A stretch of DNA of 64,000 nucleotides from Massilia putida (GCF_001941825.1 NZ_CP019038.1:4402001-4466000); one strand, 5' to 3'. Shown: positions 9,679-18,927, counted from the first letter of the stretch. Notes: generated by a model from the letters alone, not told the origin. Numbers and translations are program-made.

Positions 9679-11262
9679 ATGACATCTTTCTTTTCCCGTC
9701 TATTGACGCTTCCCGACCCCGACCCCGACGACCACCCGTTCACGCCGGACGAGGTGACCGCCTTGCGCGCGGCCGTGCCGCCCGACGCCGACGATGTGCT
9801 GGACGACGCCACGTGGCGCGACCTGCTGCTGCACCGCTACACGGCGGCCATGCTGGCGCCCGGCACCAGCATCTTCGGCCGCCAGGTGCTGGAGCGCGAC
9901 TTGCGCGGCGGCGTGAGCGACGACGCGGTGGCGGCGCGGCGCGCGCGTGTGCAGGCCCTGGTGGACGATCCCGCGCAACTGGACGCCCTGCGCCGCACGC
10001 TGGCGTGCCTGCGCCATGCCGACATCGACGTGGCCACCTTGCTGTTCGCGGACACGCAGCCGGTACGCCCTGGCTGGGTCGGCAGGCTGCTCTGGCTGCC
10101 CGTGCTGCTGGTGGCGTCGATCGCAGCCGCGCTGCTCGTATCGCCGTGGGGCTGGGTCGGCGTCGGCGTCGCGATGTACTTCCTCGTGATGGTGCACATG
10201 CGCTACCAGGACCGCATCGGCCGCTGGAGCCGCACCTTGCGCGCGCTGCAGATGCTGCTGCGGGCCTGCTCTCTGCTGGACGGCAGCGGTCTCGCGCTGG
10301 CGCGCGCGTTCGCGGGCCGCGCCGCGCCGGCGGGGCGCCTCTCCCGGTTGCTGGACCGCTCGTTGCTGGCCGCCTCCGGCGTGCCCGGCGCGCGCGAGTA
10401 CGCGGACTGGTTCGCGGCCGCCGACGTGCGCCATTACTATCGCACGCTCGATGTCGTGTTCGGCCAGCGCGACTTTTTGCGCGCATGCTTCTGGCTGTGC
10501 GCGGAACTGGAAGCCGACGTGGCGCTGGCCCGTCACCTGCGCGGGCGGCAGGTCTGGTGCTGGGCGACGCGTAGCGATGCGCGCACGGTGGCGGTCGAGG
10601 GCGGCGTGCATCCGCTGCTCGACGAAGCGCGCGGACTGTCCGTAACGCTGGACGGCAAGGGCGCATTTTTGTCGGGCCAGAACGGCGTGGGTAAAAGCAC
10701 TTTCTTGCGCATGCTGGGCCTGAATCTCGTGGTCGCGCGGGCGTTCGGCTTCGCCTACGCGCGCAGCGCGAGCCTGCCGGCGCTGCCGGTCGTGGCCAGC
10801 ATGCAGAACGAGGATTCGCTGCTCGGTGGCCAGAGCTTATACATCGCGGAACTGGCGCGCGCGCGGTCGCTGCTGGCGCGGGCGCGCGGGGAACGGCCCG
10901 TCATCTGTCTGGTGGACGAAATCTTCCGCGGCACGAACCACGAGGAATCCGTATCGGCCGCGACGGCCGTCATCGACGAGTTGGCGCGGCATGCGCTGGT
11001 GGTCGTGTCGTCGCACAATCTCGTGCTGGGTTCGCTGCTGGCGCACGCGCTGGCGCCGTGGCGCATCGTGCCCGGCCCCGACGGCCTGATGATGGAGCGC
11101 GGCGTATTGGGCCGCACGAACGGCGTCGCGCTGCTGGCCGAGCACGGCTTCGACGCCGCCGTGCAGCGCAAGGCCGAAAAGGTTGCCGGCTGGCTGGCCA
11201 GCCAGCGCCAACAACTGGGGTCAGAGCCCGATTTTTGGAAATTGTCCAAAATCGGGCTCTGA
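9679..11262 (+). CDS. Membrane-anchored MutS-like ATPase
   Basis: A 527-residue protein with the MutS domain V ATPase at its C-terminus: Walker A GQNGVGKST (333-341), the segment SMQNEDSLLGGQSLYIAEL, and Walker B with its typical extension CLVDEIFRGTNHEES (410-424). Mismatch-recognition domain I and the connector are absent. Instead two hydrophobic segments (about 136-154 and 158-176) suggest a membrane hairpin before a helical lever-like region (180-290). This is the architecture of the poorly studied membrane MutS-related proteins, not of mismatch-repair MutS. The start at 9679 has GGAAAG 5 nt upstream; an in-frame GTG at 9658 lacks one. The last 16 residues are encoded by a dispersed palindrome that also supplies the stop. 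Function unknown. Confidence 0.85.
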   Translation: MTSFFSRLLTLPDPDPDDHPFTPDEVTALRAAVPPDADDVLDDATWRDLLLHRYTAAMLAPGTSIFGRQVLERDLRGGVSDDAVAARRARVQALVDDPAQLDALRRTLACLRHADIDVATLLFADTQPVRPGWVGRLLWLPVLLVASIAAALLVSPWGWVGVGVAMYFLVMVHMRYQDRIGRWSRTLRALQMLLRACSLLDGSGLALARAFAGRAAPAGRLSRLLDRSLLAASGVPGAREYADWFAAADVRHYYRTLDVVFGQRDFLRACFWLCAELEADVALARHLRGRQVWCWATRSDARTVAVEGGVHPLLDEARGLSVTLDGKGAFLSGQNGVGKSTFLRMLGLNLVVARAFGFAYARSASLPALPVVASMQNEDSLLGGQSLYIAELARARSLLARARGERPVICLVDEIFRGTNHEESVSAATAVIDELARHALVVVSSHNLVLGSLLAHALAPWRIVPGPDGLMMERGVLGRTNGVALLAEHGFDAAVQRKAEKVAGWLASQRQQLGSEPDFWKLSKIGL

Positions 11263-11266
11263 CCCC
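11217..11266. repeat. 50-bp palindrome of the GGGTCAGAGC family
   Basis: Arms of 22-23 nt, GGGGTCAGAGCCCGATTT... and its complement, are perfect except for one extra base and close on the loop AATTG. The element overlaps the last codons of the MutS-like gene and provides its TGA stop inside CTCTGACCCC. It can act as a hairpin terminator between this gene and the convergent PEtN transferase. It shares its core with the repeat at 1919-2040. Confidence 0.75.
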
Positions 11267-11283
11267 GGTTTGAGATGGCGCAA

Positions 11284-13146
11284 TTAGTCGCGCGGCAGGG
11301 GCTTGCCTTTGGCGATGACTTCGTGGCAGTCGCCCTTGATGGTGGCGTTGTCGTAGTCGGTCCAGCCATAGCTGTCGACGTAGCGCTTGTGCTGCTTGAA
11401 GGCGGCGTTCACGAAGCTCCAGTCCAGGTGCTCGTCCGGGTAGCGGACGTCGCCCAGGTCGAGGAGCGTATGAAACATGTTTTCCGTCGCCAGCTTGGCC
11501 TTGCGGTGGCGGCGCAGCTGCGCGATCTTGTCCGGGAAGCGTTCCGCGTACGAATCCGAATACCAGGCGAACGCGGGGACGTGGAATTCGTATTGCGTGT
11601 TGTGGCCGTGGAAGGCGAGGCGGCAGCTGTTGTCGTACAGCGTCTGGCCGTGGTCGGCCACGTACAGCATGGCGGCCGGCTTGTCGGCGTCCTTCAGCGT
11701 CTTGACGACGTGGTCGAGGAACCAGTCCGTGTACAGGATCGAGCTGTCGTAGCTGTTGTTCAGCTTATCCTTGATCTTGATGTCCGTGTAGACGGGCTTG
11801 TCGACGCCGTACAGCGAGGGCAGCCATTTGTCGAACTGTTTCGGGTAGCGGTGGCTGTAGTTCCAGTGGCTGCCCAGCGTGTGCAGCACGATCAGTTTCT
11901 TCGGCGCCGGATCGGTCACGGCGTGTTTCAGCGGGCCGAACAGCACTTCGTCGTAATTCGAATTGTCCGTGAAGCCGCCCAGGTTCAGGAAGTCGACGAC
12001 ATCGGCCTCCTTCGCGAACACGGAGACCGGCGTGTCGAACTTGCCGAACGAGATCTGGTTCGACAGCCAGAACGTTTTATAGCCCGCCTCCTTGAACGCG
12101 GTCAGGAACGATTTTTCCGAGAACCCATCCTTGAGGCTTTGCGTGGCCGGCTTGCGCGAGATGATCACGGGCACCGACAGCCGCGTGGCGGACACGGACG
12201 TGATCACGTCGCGCAGCGGGACGACGTTCGCTTCCTGCGACAGCAGCGGGTTCGTCTCACGGTCATAGCCGTTGAGACTCCAGCGGTCGTAGCGCGACGA
12301 TTCGCCGATCACCATGACGACGATCTGCGCCTCGTCGTTCGGCTCGGCCAGGTGGGCGTGGAAGCGGAAATGGGCGCTTCTGCGGTTGAGGTCGGCCAGG
12401 TAGACCCGCTCCTTGTAAAAGTCGACGCCGCGCGCGGCCAGGCCGAACGGCCAGGAATGGGCGAACATGTCGAGGTCGAACGGCAGCCGCATCCAGTGTG
12501 CCAGCGGCGGCAGCGATGCCGGACGGGGGACGCTGGACGCACGCGGCGGCACGGTCTCTTCGCTGGCGGAGTCGACGCTGTCGGGGGCGGACGCCTTCAC
12601 GAGCCGGACGGCCGCCGCCGCCGGCGCGGCGCCTGCCAGCGGCGGCGGGGCGATGCCGTATTTCAGGCCGTAAGCGAACACGGCGGCCACCAGCGCCAGC
12701 ACGCACAGCACGACGGGGCGGGAAATGTCTGCCCAGTCGAGGTCGCGCGTGCGCCAGCCCGCGATCCAGCTCGTGACGAACCACGCGAGCACGCCGATGA
12801 AGACGCCGATCAGCAGCCAGATCTTGTTGCCGAGGAATTCCATCGCTTCGGCCGGGCTCGTCTCCGCGATGATGCCGAGGTGGTGCGTGGAAATGCCCTG
12901 GCCGTAGAACACAAACAGGTAGAGTTCGACGGGCAGTGCCAGGAAGGCGGGCAGCAGCAGCCAGTGAAAATAAGCGGGGCGCTTGCACACGGCCCACACG
13001 CCCAGCCAGGCCAGCAGTTCGATGCCGGCCACCTGGCCGGGGTGCACGAGCGGCTGGCCGAACAGCGGCGCCACGTACGGTACGCAGGACAGCAGCAGAT
13101 AAGTGAGCGCGACGTACAGGTTGCGCGGGCGTAGCAGAAATGACAT
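11284..13146 (-). CDS. Phosphoethanolamine transferase (EptA/CptA-like)
   Basis: A 620-residue inner-membrane enzyme. Five hydrophobic segments occupy about residues 8-175. They are followed by a poorly conserved Ala/Pro/Ser linker (about 175-215) and a large periplasmic sulfatase-fold catalytic domain. The nucleophile region is VMVIGESSRYDRWSLNGY, where the Thr of EptA is a Ser, and the later metal-binding segments include HTLGSHWNYSHRYP, YVADHGQ and FHGHNT. Family members move phosphoethanolamine from phosphatidylethanolamine to lipid A or core sugars, which lowers envelope charge and polymyxin binding. The exact acceptor is not determined. It is a single gene, convergent with the MutS-like gene and divergent from rpsL. 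Confidence 0.9.
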   Translation of the reverse strand: MSFLLRPRNLYVALTYLLLSCVPYVAPLFGQPLVHPGQVAGIELLAWLGVWAVCKRPAYFHWLLLPAFLALPVELYLFVFYGQGISTHHLGIIAETSPAEAMEFLGNKIWLLIGVFIGVLAWFVTSWIAGWRTRDLDWADISRPVVLCVLALVAAVFAYGLKYGIAPPPLAGAAPAAAAVRLVKASAPDSVDSASEETVPPRASSVPRPASLPPLAHWMRLPFDLDMFAHSWPFGLAARGVDFYKERVYLADLNRRSAHFRFHAHLAEPNDEAQIVVMVIGESSRYDRWSLNGYDRETNPLLSQEANVVPLRDVITSVSATRLSVPVIISRKPATQSLKDGFSEKSFLTAFKEAGYKTFWLSNQISFGKFDTPVSVFAKEADVVDFLNLGGFTDNSNYDEVLFGPLKHAVTDPAPKKLIVLHTLGSHWNYSHRYPKQFDKWLPSLYGVDKPVYTDIKIKDKLNNSYDSSILYTDWFLDHVVKTLKDADKPAAMLYVADHGQTLYDNSCRLAFHGHNTQYEFHVPAFAWYSDSYAERFPDKIAQLRRHRKAKLATENMFHTLLDLGDVRYPDEHLDWSFVNAAFKQHKRYVDSYGWTDYDNATIKGDCHEVIAKGKPLPRD

Positions 13147-13261
13147 CGAAGCGTGCGTGTGCGGCAGGGAGGGGGACGAAGTCGGCTATTATCCGATTTT
13201 TTTTGCCACAGGTAACGCTATTCCCTCTGCACAACGGATGAAATCAGGCGTACACTGGTTG

Positions 13262-13277
13262 TGTCGTTATCACGACA
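13262..13277. promoter_or_regulatory. Dyad in the 383-nt gap before rpsL
   Basis: The gap between the PEtN transferase start (13146) and rpsL (13530) has no gene. It holds the dyad TGTCGT-TATC-ACGACA, the rpsL promoter at 13336-13364 and a 165-nt rpsL leader. The leader has a short GC-rich fold around 13473-13494. The dyad could serve either divergent gene; evidence is only its symmetry. Confidence 0.3.
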
Positions 13278-13335
13278 ATCACACGGCCATTACACATTCT
13301 TCCGCCGCTGTCGCAGTGCCCAGTCAGCAAGTTTG

Positions 13336-13364
13336 TTGACCCGGCTCCGCTTCAGGTCTATACT
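13336..13364 (+). promoter_or_regulatory. Sigma-70 promoter of the str operon
   Basis: TTGACC and TATACT are separated by 17 nt, close to the housekeeping consensus. This is the only strong match upstream of rpsL. It implies a 5' leader of about 160 nt. Confidence 0.75.
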
Positions 13365-13529
13365 CGCGAGTTCTCGAATTATTCTGCGCATGGTTTACGC
13401 ATAACAGCCGCTCCCGCTGGTGAGTGGCTGTCGTCGCCTGTACGGACCCTGTCGGGACAAGGTTTCAGCCCCCGGGAAGCAAGAGCCCCGGGTCATCAAC
13501 TAGTAGTCATTTTGTTGGATTTTTGAACG

Positions 13530-13913
13530 ATGCCAACCATCAATCAACTGATTCGCAAGCCGCGTGAAGCCGCGGTTGTGAAGAGCAAGTCGCCGGCACT
13601 GGAAAACTGCCCGCAAAAGCGCGGTGTTTGCACCCGTGTCTACACGACGACCCCGAAGAAGCCGAACTCGGCACTGCGTAAGGTCGCCAAGGTTCGCCTG
13701 ACCAACGGTTTCGAAGTCATTTCGTACATCGGCGGTGAAGGCCACAACCTGCAGGAACACTCGGTCGTGCTGATTCGCGGCGGTCGTGTGAAAGACTTGC
13801 CGGGTGTGCGTTACCACATGGTCCGCGGTGCACTGGATACCCAGGGCGTGAAAGACCGTAAGCAGGCCCGTTCGAAGTACGGTGCCAAGCGTGCCAAGGC
13901 TGCCAAGAAGTAA
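13530..13913 (+). CDS. rpsL: 30S ribosomal protein S12
   Basis: Essential small-subunit protein at the decoding centre. The 127-residue sequence contains the conserved loop [12 protein letters not shown] and the segment [13 protein letters not shown]. The lysines in these two loops, where streptomycin-resistance substitutions usually fall, are the wild-type residues, so the sequence predicts a streptomycin-sensitive S12. The Asp in VKDLPG is the residue methylthiolated by RimO in other bacteria. It is the first gene of the str operon behind the 13336-13364 promoter. The spacer to rpsG holds a short element repeated before tuf. Confidence 0.98.
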   Translation: MPTINQLIRKPREAAVVKSKSPALENCPQKRGVCTRVYTTTPKKPNSALRKVAKVRLTNGFEVISYIGGEGHNLQEHSVVLIRGGRVKDLPGVRYHMVRGALDTQGVKDRKQARSKYGAKRAKAAKK

Positions 13914-13941
13914 TCTTCTTGCAATCTGGGTAAATTAATAT

Positions 13942-13955
13942 TGAGTTAGTTGAGG
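13942..13955 (+). repeat. Intercistronic repeat, copy 1 (rpsL-rpsG)
   Basis: TGAGTTAGTTGAGG occurs here, 85 nt before the rpsG start, and again 74 nt before tuf at 16793-16806. The following bases are also similar: both copies go on to a short GGC...GGCC/GGCG stem-like stretch and then GTAA. The matching position in two spacers of one operon suggests an RNA-level signal. Confidence 0.55.
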
Positions 13956-14039
13956 CGGCCGGAAGGCCGAGTAAGTGAAGGGTCATGATGGCCTTTCGCG
14001 AGTGCGCAAGCACTCAACTGAAGACAAAAAGGAATTGAA

Positions 14040-14510
14040 ATGCCACGTCGTCGTGAAGTACCTAAGCGCGAGATTCTGCCGGATCCGAAATTCGGCAACA
14101 CCGATGTCGCCAAGTTCGTCAACGTTCTGATGCTGTCCGGTAAGAAGTCGGTCGCCGAACAGATCATCTACGGTGCATTCGACTACATCCAGTCCAAATC
14201 GGGCAAGGACCCGCTGGAAGTGTTCGCAACCGCCATCAACAACTGCAAGCCGATGGTCGAGGTGAAATCCCGCCGCGTCGGTGGCGCCAACTACCAGGTG
14301 CCGGTTGAAGTGCGTCCGGTCCGCCGTATGGCTCTGTCTATGCGTTGGTTGCGCGAAGCCGCAAACAAGCGTAGCGAGAAATCCATGCAGCAGCGCCTGG
14401 GTGGCGAGCTGATGGAAGCAGCCGAAGGCCGCGGCGGCGCGATGAAGCGTCGTGACGAGGTGCACCGTATGGCTGAAGCGAACAAGGCGTTCTCGCACTT
14501 CCGCTTCTAA
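14040..14510 (+). CDS. rpsG: 30S ribosomal protein S7
   Basis: A 156-residue primary 16S rRNA-binding protein that nucleates assembly of the 30S head and touches E-site tRNA. Conserved segments are [16 protein letters not shown] at the start, [11 protein letters not shown], and the C-terminal helix [21 protein letters not shown]. In E. coli S7 also represses its own operon by binding the rpsL-rpsG spacer. The spacer here (126 nt) is long enough for such a site and carries the repeated element at 13942. AAAGGA lies 6-7 nt before the ATG. Confidence 0.98.
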   Translation: MPRRREVPKREILPDPKFGNTDVAKFVNVLMLSGKKSVAEQIIYGAFDYIQSKSGKDPLEVFATAINNCKPMVEVKSRRVGGANYQVPVEVRPVRRMALSMRWLREAANKRSEKSMQQRLGGELMEAAEGRGGAMKRRDEVHRMAEANKAFSHFRF

Positions 14511-14644
14511 GCAAGTGGCCAATCTCCTTGGGGGCAGAACGCCTCCGGGGTGGTGCGGCCATGCAGTATCCGTTGTTCAGGCCGAGCTCATTTTGATCAC
14601 CAGAATGCTGCTCGGTTTTGTCCATTCAAAAGTTAGGAAAATTT

Positions 14645-16750
14645 ATGGCACGCACTACCCCTATTGAGCGCTACCGTAACATCGGTATCTCCGCTCACAT
14701 CGACGCCGGTAAGACCACCACCACCGAGCGCATCCTGTTCTACACCGGCGTGAACCACAAGATCGGTGAAGTGCACGACGGTGCAGCTACCATGGACTGG
14801 ATGGAGCAAGAGCAAGAGCGCGGCATCACCATTACCTCGGCAGCGACGACCTGCTTCTGGAAGGGTATGGCCAACAACTTCGAGCCGCACCGCTTCAACA
14901 TCATCGACACCCCGGGCCACGTCGACTTCACCATCGAGGTGGAGCGTTCGATGCGCGTCCTGGACGGCGCCTGCATGGTCTACTGCGCCGTGGGTGGCGT
15001 GCAGCCGCAGTCGGAAACCGTGTGGCGTCAGGCTAACAAGTACAAAGTCCCGCGTCTGGCATTCGTCAACAAGATGGACCGTACCGGTGCGAACTTCTTC
15101 AAGGTGTACGAGCAGATGCGTGCCCGCCTGAAGGCCAACCCGATCCCGCTGCAGATCCCGATCGGCGCCGAAGACAACTTCAAAGGCGTGGTCGACCTGG
15201 TCAAGATGAAGGCGATCTACTGGGACGACGCGTCGCAGGGCATGAAGTTCGACTACCGCGACGTGCCGGCCGAGCTGCTCGATCAGGCCAACGAATGGCG
15301 TGAAAAGCTGGTCGAGACCGCTGCTGAAGCGAGCGAAGACCTGATGAACAAGTATCTCGAAGAGGGCGAACTGTCCGAAGAAGAGATCAAGAAGGCACTG
15401 CGCGCACGTACCATCGCCGGCGAAATCGTCCCGATGATGTGCGGCACCGCGTTCAAGAACAAGGGCGTGCAGGCCATGCTGGACGCGGTCATCGAATACC
15501 TGCCGTCGCCGGTCGACATTCCGCCGGTCGCAGGTACCGACGAAGAAGACCAGCCGGTCACCCGCAAGGCCGACGACAGCGAGAAATTCGCTGCGCTGGC
15601 ATTCAAGATCATGACCGACCCGTTCGTCGGCCAGCTGATCTTCTTCCGCGTGTATTCGGGCGTCATCAACTCGGGCGACACCGTCTACAACCCGATCAAG
15701 GGCAAGAAGGAACGCGTCGGCCGTATTCTGCAGATGCACGCGAACCAGCGCGAAGAGATCAAGGAAGTCCGTGCAGGCGACATCGCCGCAGCCGTGGGCC
15801 TGAAAGAAGCGACCACCGGTGAAACGCTGTGCGACCCGTCGGCACCGATCATCCTGGAAAAGATGGTGTTCCCGGAGCCGGTGATCCAGCAGGCCGTCGA
15901 GCCGAAGACCAAGGCCGACCAGGAAAAAATGGGTCTGGCACTGAACCGTCTGGCTCAGGAAGACCCGTCGTTCCGCGTGCGTACCGACGAAGAATCGGGC
16001 CAGACCATCATCGGTGGTATGGGCGAGCTGCACCTGGAGATCATCGTCGACCGCATGAAGCGTGAATTCGGCGTGGAAGCGACCGTCGGCAAGCCGCAGG
16101 TTGCCTACCGCGAAACGATCCGCAAGGCCGTCACCGACGTCGAAGGCAAGTTCGTCAAGCAGTCGGGCGGTCGCGGTCAGTACGGTCACGCCGTGCTGAA
16201 CATCGAGCCGCAGGAGCCGGGCAAAGGCTTCGAATTCGTCGACGCCATCAAGGGCGGCGTGGTTCCGCGCGAATACATCCCGGCAGTCGAAAAGGGTGTG
16301 CGCGAGACGCTGTCGACCGGCGTGCTGGCCGGCTACCCGGTCGTGGACGTGAAGGTCACGCTGGTCTTCGGTTCGTACCACGACGTGGACTCGAACGAAA
16401 ACGCGTTCCGCATGGCCGGTTCGATGGCATTCAAGGACGGCTGCCGTAAAGCCAACCCGGTCATCCTCGAGCCGATGATGGCCGTGGAAGTGGAAACGCC
16501 GGAAGACTACGCCGGTACCGTGATGGGCGACCTGTCGTCCCGCCGCGGCATGGTGCAGGGCATGGACGAGATCCCGGGCGGCGGCGGCAAGATCATCAAG
16601 GCCGAAGTCCCGCTGTCGGAAATGTTCGGTTACTCGACCGTGCTGCGTTCGGCAACGCAGGGTCGTGCGACCTACACGATGGAATTCAAGCACTATGCTG
16701 AAGCACCGAAGCATGTGATGGACGCCATCGTGACGGCAAAAGCCAAGTAA
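14645..16750 (+). CDS. fusA: Translation elongation factor G
   Basis: A 701-residue GTPase that drives ribosomal translocation and, with RRF, ribosome recycling. The G-domain motifs are G1 [12 protein letters not shown], switch I ending [12 protein letters not shown]3 DTPGHVDF and G4 NKMDRTG. Domains II-V follow at full length. The start [15 protein letters not shown] at 14645 was chosen from family N-termini and an AGGAAAA ribosome-binding site; an upstream in-frame ATG at 14618 would add nine unrelated residues. Codon use is strongly biased, as expected for a highly expressed gene. It sits between rpsG and tuf. Confidence 0.98.
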   Translation: MARTTPIERYRNIGISAHIDAGKTTTTERILFYTGVNHKIGEVHDGAATMDWMEQEQERGITITSAATTCFWKGMANNFEPHRFNIIDTPGHVDFTIEVERSMRVLDGACMVYCAVGGVQPQSETVWRQANKYKVPRLAFVNKMDRTGANFFKVYEQMRARLKANPIPLQIPIGAEDNFKGVVDLVKMKAIYWDDASQGMKFDYRDVPAELLDQANEWREKLVETAAEASEDLMNKYLEEGELSEEEIKKALRARTIAGEIVPMMCGTAFKNKGVQAMLDAVIEYLPSPVDIPPVAGTDEEDQPVTRKADDSEKFAALAFKIMTDPFVGQLIFFRVYSGVINSGDTVYNPIKGKKERVGRILQMHANQREEIKEVRAGDIAAAVGLKEATTGETLCDPSAPIILEKMVFPEPVIQQAVEPKTKADQEKMGLALNRLAQEDPSFRVRTDEESGQTIIGGMGELHLEIIVDRMKREFGVEATVGKPQVAYRETIRKAVTDVEGKFVKQSGGRGQYGHAVLNIEPQEPGKGFEFVDAIKGGVVPREYIPAVEKGVRETLSTGVLAGYPVVDVKVTLVFGSYHDVDSNENAFRMAGSMAFKDGCRKANPVILEPMMAVEVETPEDYAGTVMGDLSSRRGMVQGMDEIPGGGGKIIKAEVPLSEMFGYSTVLRSATQGRATYTMEFKHYAEAPKHVMDAIVTAKAK

Positions 16751-16760
16751 TACACACCAA

Positions 16761-16788
16761 CAGGCCGGGTGGTATCCCGCCCGGCCTG
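16761..16788 (+). terminator. Hairpin after fusA
   Basis: CAGGCCGGG and CCCGGCCTG form a perfect 9-bp stem 10 nt after the fusA stop. No T-run follows, so it is more likely an mRNA-stabilising or attenuating hairpin in the fusA-tuf spacer than a full terminator. Confidence 0.5.
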
Positions 16789-16792
16789 AACA

Positions 16793-16806
16793 TGAGTTAG
16801 TTGAGG
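16793..16806 (+). repeat. Intercistronic repeat, copy 2 (fusA-tuf)
   Basis: Second copy of TGAGTTAGTTGAGG, directly after the post-fusA hairpin and 74 nt before the tuf start. See the copy at 13942-13955. Confidence 0.55.
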
Positions 16807-16879
16807 ACGGCGCAGAAGGCGTAAACCCTGCTCCGTCCCACAATAAATAAAATAATTGTTCTTTTAAAGGAAGATCAAA

Positions 16880-18070
16880 ATGGCAAAGGAAAAATTCGAA
16901 CGGACCAAGCCGCACGTGAACGTCGGCACCATTGGTCACGTTGACCACGGCAAAACCACCCTGACGGCTGCAATCGCAACCGTTCTGTCGAAGAAATTCG
17001 GCGGCGAAGCCAAGGCGTACGACCAGATCGACGCGGCTCCGGAAGAAAAAGCACGCGGCATCACGATCAACACCGCGCACGTCGAGTACGAGACGGCCAA
17101 CCGTCACTACGCTCACGTCGACTGCCCGGGCCACGCCGACTACATCAAGAACATGATCACCGGTGCTGCCCAGATGGACGGCGCGATCCTGGTGTGCTCG
17201 GCCGCTGACGGTCCGATGCCGCAGACCCGCGAACACATCCTGCTGGCGCGCCAGGTGGGTGTTCCGTACATCATCGTGTTCCTGAACAAGTGCGACCTGG
17301 TCGACGACGCGGAACTGCTGGAACTGGTCGAAATGGAAGTGCGCGAACTGCTGTCGAAGTACGAGTTCCCGGGCGACGACCTGCCGATCATCAAGGGTTC
17401 GGCGCGTATGGCGCTGGAAGGCCAGCCGGGCGAAATGGGCGAAGAGTGCATCATGCGCCTGGCCGAAGCGCTGGACACCTACATCCCGACGCCGGAACGT
17501 GCCGTTGACGGCGCCTTCCTGATGCCGGTGGAAGACGTGTTCTCGATCTCGGGCCGCGGTACCGTGGTGACCGGTCGTGTCGAGCGCGGCATCATCAAGG
17601 TCGGCGAAGAGATCGAAATCGTCGGCATCACCGATACCGTCAAGACGACCTGCACCGGCGTGGAAATGTTCCGCAAGCTGCTGGACCAGGGTCAAGCTGG
17701 CGACAACGTCGGCCTGCTGCTGCGCGGTACCAAGCGTGAAGACGTCCAGCGTGGTCAGGTTCTGGCCAAGCCGGGTTCGATCAAGCCGCACACCGACTTC
17801 ACGGGCGAAGTGTACGTCCTGTCGAAGGACGAGGGCGGCCGTCACACCCCGTTCTTCAACAACTACCGTCCGCAGTTCTACTTCCGTACGACTGACGTGA
17901 CCGGTTCGATCGTGCTGCCGGCCGACAAGGAAATGGTCATGCCGGGCGACAACGTGTCGATCACCGTCAAGCTGATCGCGCCGATCGCGATGGAAGAAGG
18001 TCTGCGCTTCGCAATCCGCGAAGGCGGCCGTACCGTCGGCGCCGGCGTGGTTGCCAAGATCCTGGCCTAA
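16880..18070 (+). CDS. tuf: Translation elongation factor Tu
   Basis: A 396-residue GTPase that delivers aminoacyl-tRNA to the ribosome. G1 is [10 protein letters not shown], switch I includes [12 protein letters not shown]3 is DCPGHADY and G4 is NKCD, followed by domains 2 and 3 at full length. AAGGAAG is placed before the ATG. Betaproteobacteria usually carry two nearly identical tuf genes; this is the str-operon copy. Its last 25 bases are repeated at 18148-18172, which suggests past recombination or insertion at the 3' end. The next gene, rpsJ, is separated by hairpins and has its own promoter. Confidence 0.98.
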   Translation: MAKEKFERTKPHVNVGTIGHVDHGKTTLTAAIATVLSKKFGGEAKAYDQIDAAPEEKARGITINTAHVEYETANRHYAHVDCPGHADYIKNMITGAAQMDGAILVCSAADGPMPQTREHILLARQVGVPYIIVFLNKCDLVDDAELLELVEMEVRELLSKYEFPGDDLPIIKGSARMALEGQPGEMGEECIMRLAEALDTYIPTPERAVDGAFLMPVEDVFSISGRGTVVTGRVERGIIKVGEEIEIVGITDTVKTTCTGVEMFRKLLDQGQAGDNVGLLLRGTKREDVQRGQVLAKPGSIKPHTDFTGEVYVLSKDEGGRHTPFFNNYRPQFYFRTTDVTGSIVLPADKEMVMPGDNVSITVKLIAPIAMEEGLRFAIREGGRTVGAGVVAKILA

Positions 18071-18172
18071 TACGCTGAGGAGCCTGCCCTTGCAAGGGCA
18101 GGCCGCTACGCGGGCGCGGGACATGTCCCGCGAATTCCCCTCTGCGCCGTGGTTGCCAAGATCCTGGCCTAA
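18046..18172 (+). repeat. Duplicated tuf 3' end around a palindromic 77-nt segment
   Basis: The last 25 nt of tuf (18046-18070, including the TAA stop) recur exactly at 18148-18172. The segment between has two perfect palindromes: GCCTGCCC/GGGCAGGC at 18082-18103 and CGCGGGACATGTCCCGCG at 18115-18132. The structure looks like a small element whose insertion duplicated the gene tail, or the scar of recombination with a second tuf. Confidence 0.7.
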
Positions 18173-18196
18173 TCGCCTGATCAAGTAGTCGCAATG

Positions 18197-18236
18197 AGAC
18201 AGAAGGGGCAGAGCGCAAGTTCTGTCCCTTCTGTCT
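18197..18236 (+). terminator. Hairpin terminator between tuf and rpsJ
   Basis: AGACAGAAGGGGCAGA (18197-18212) pairs with TCTGTCCCTTCTGTCT (18221-18236): a 16-bp stem with one G-T pair and an 8-nt loop. No clean T-run follows, but the stability and the promoter directly behind it suggest that the str transcript ends here. Confidence 0.55.
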
Positions 18237-18237
18237 G

Positions 18238-18266
18238 TGCAGTTCGAGGTGAAACGGTGTTATACT
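18238..18266 (+). promoter_or_regulatory. Promoter of rpsJ
   Basis: The -10 TATACT is at 18261-18266, with a weak -35 (TGCAGT) at 17-nt spacing. The surrounding words GTGCAGTT and GTTATACTGCC recur before rpsD (39755-39787) at nearly the same spacing, which supports a real ribosomal promoter class. Confidence 0.6.
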
Positions 18267-18347
18267 GCCGTCCCCTCCGCAGTACACGCAGTACCTAATA
18301 CATGATTGCCGGCCCCGTGCCGGTTCGTTCTTTTTTAAGGAAATAGC

Positions 18348-18665
18348 ATGTCCGCTCCGAATCAGAAAATCCGTATCCGCCTGAAAGCGTTCGACTACAA
18401 GCTGATCGACCAGTCCGCCCTGGAAATCGTCGACACCGCCAAGCGCACCGGTGCAGTCGTCAAGGGCCCGGTTCCGCTGCCGACCCGCATCCAGCGTTTC
18501 GACGTGCTGCGTTCCCCGCACGTCAACAAGACCTCGCGCGACCAGTTCGAAATCCGTACGCACCAGCGTCTGATGGACATCGTGGACCCGACGGACAAGA
18601 CCGTTGACGCGCTGATGAAGCTGGACCTGCCGGCTGGCGTCGACGTCGAAATCAAGCTGCAGTAA
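18348..18665 (+). CDS. rpsJ: 30S ribosomal protein S10 (NusE)
   Basis: A 105-residue protein with the S10 signature segments [36 protein letters not shown] and [11 protein letters not shown]. It is part of the 30S head and, as NusE with NusB, of the antitermination complex that couples RNA polymerase to ribosomes. AAGGAAATAGC precedes the ATG. In most bacteria rpsJ starts the S10 operon directly before rplC. Here it has its own promoter and a strong terminator, and rplC lies 9.4 kb away. Confidence 0.98.
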   Translation: MSAPNQKIRIRLKAFDYKLIDQSALEIVDTAKRTGAVVKGPVPLPTRIQRFDVLRSPHVNKTSRDQFEIRTHQRLMDIVDPTDKTVDALMKLDLPAGVDVEIKLQ

Positions 18666-18706
18666 TAGTTTCAGCGCCACGGCGGCCTTGCCGCCGGCGC
18701 ATGCAG

Positions 18707-18738
18707 AACGGCCCATCTGTTTCGGCAGATGGGCCGTT
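18707..18738 (+). terminator. Strong hairpin terminator after rpsJ
   Basis: AACGGCCCATCTG and CAGATGGGCCGTT form a perfect 13-bp stem with a 6-nt loop, 41 nt after the rpsJ stop. The following AGCATTTG is only weakly T-rich. It closes rpsJ as an apparent single-gene transcript. Confidence 0.75.
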
Positions 18739-18927
18739 AGCATTTGTGGCGCCGGATTCGATGATCAAGCGCCATGCCTGCGGGCAATACTTTGCTGTCG
18801 GAATTTTTTACATCTTTTCGCTCCGCCCAACCGTGCGTTTCGTAACGTGCTGAATATCAACATTTTTTTCCTTGGATCAATTTTTGCTACATCGTAAATA
18901 CCAAACCTAGTTTACGAAAGGAAAAAA

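Noticed and set aside
14633..18184. A 1183-codon open frame antisense to fusA and tuf
   Set aside because: It mirrors highly biased, GC-rich codon use in the real genes, spans two genes and their spacer, and shows no recognisable domain. Its composition (His/Asp/Val/Arg-rich) is typical of an antisense shadow.
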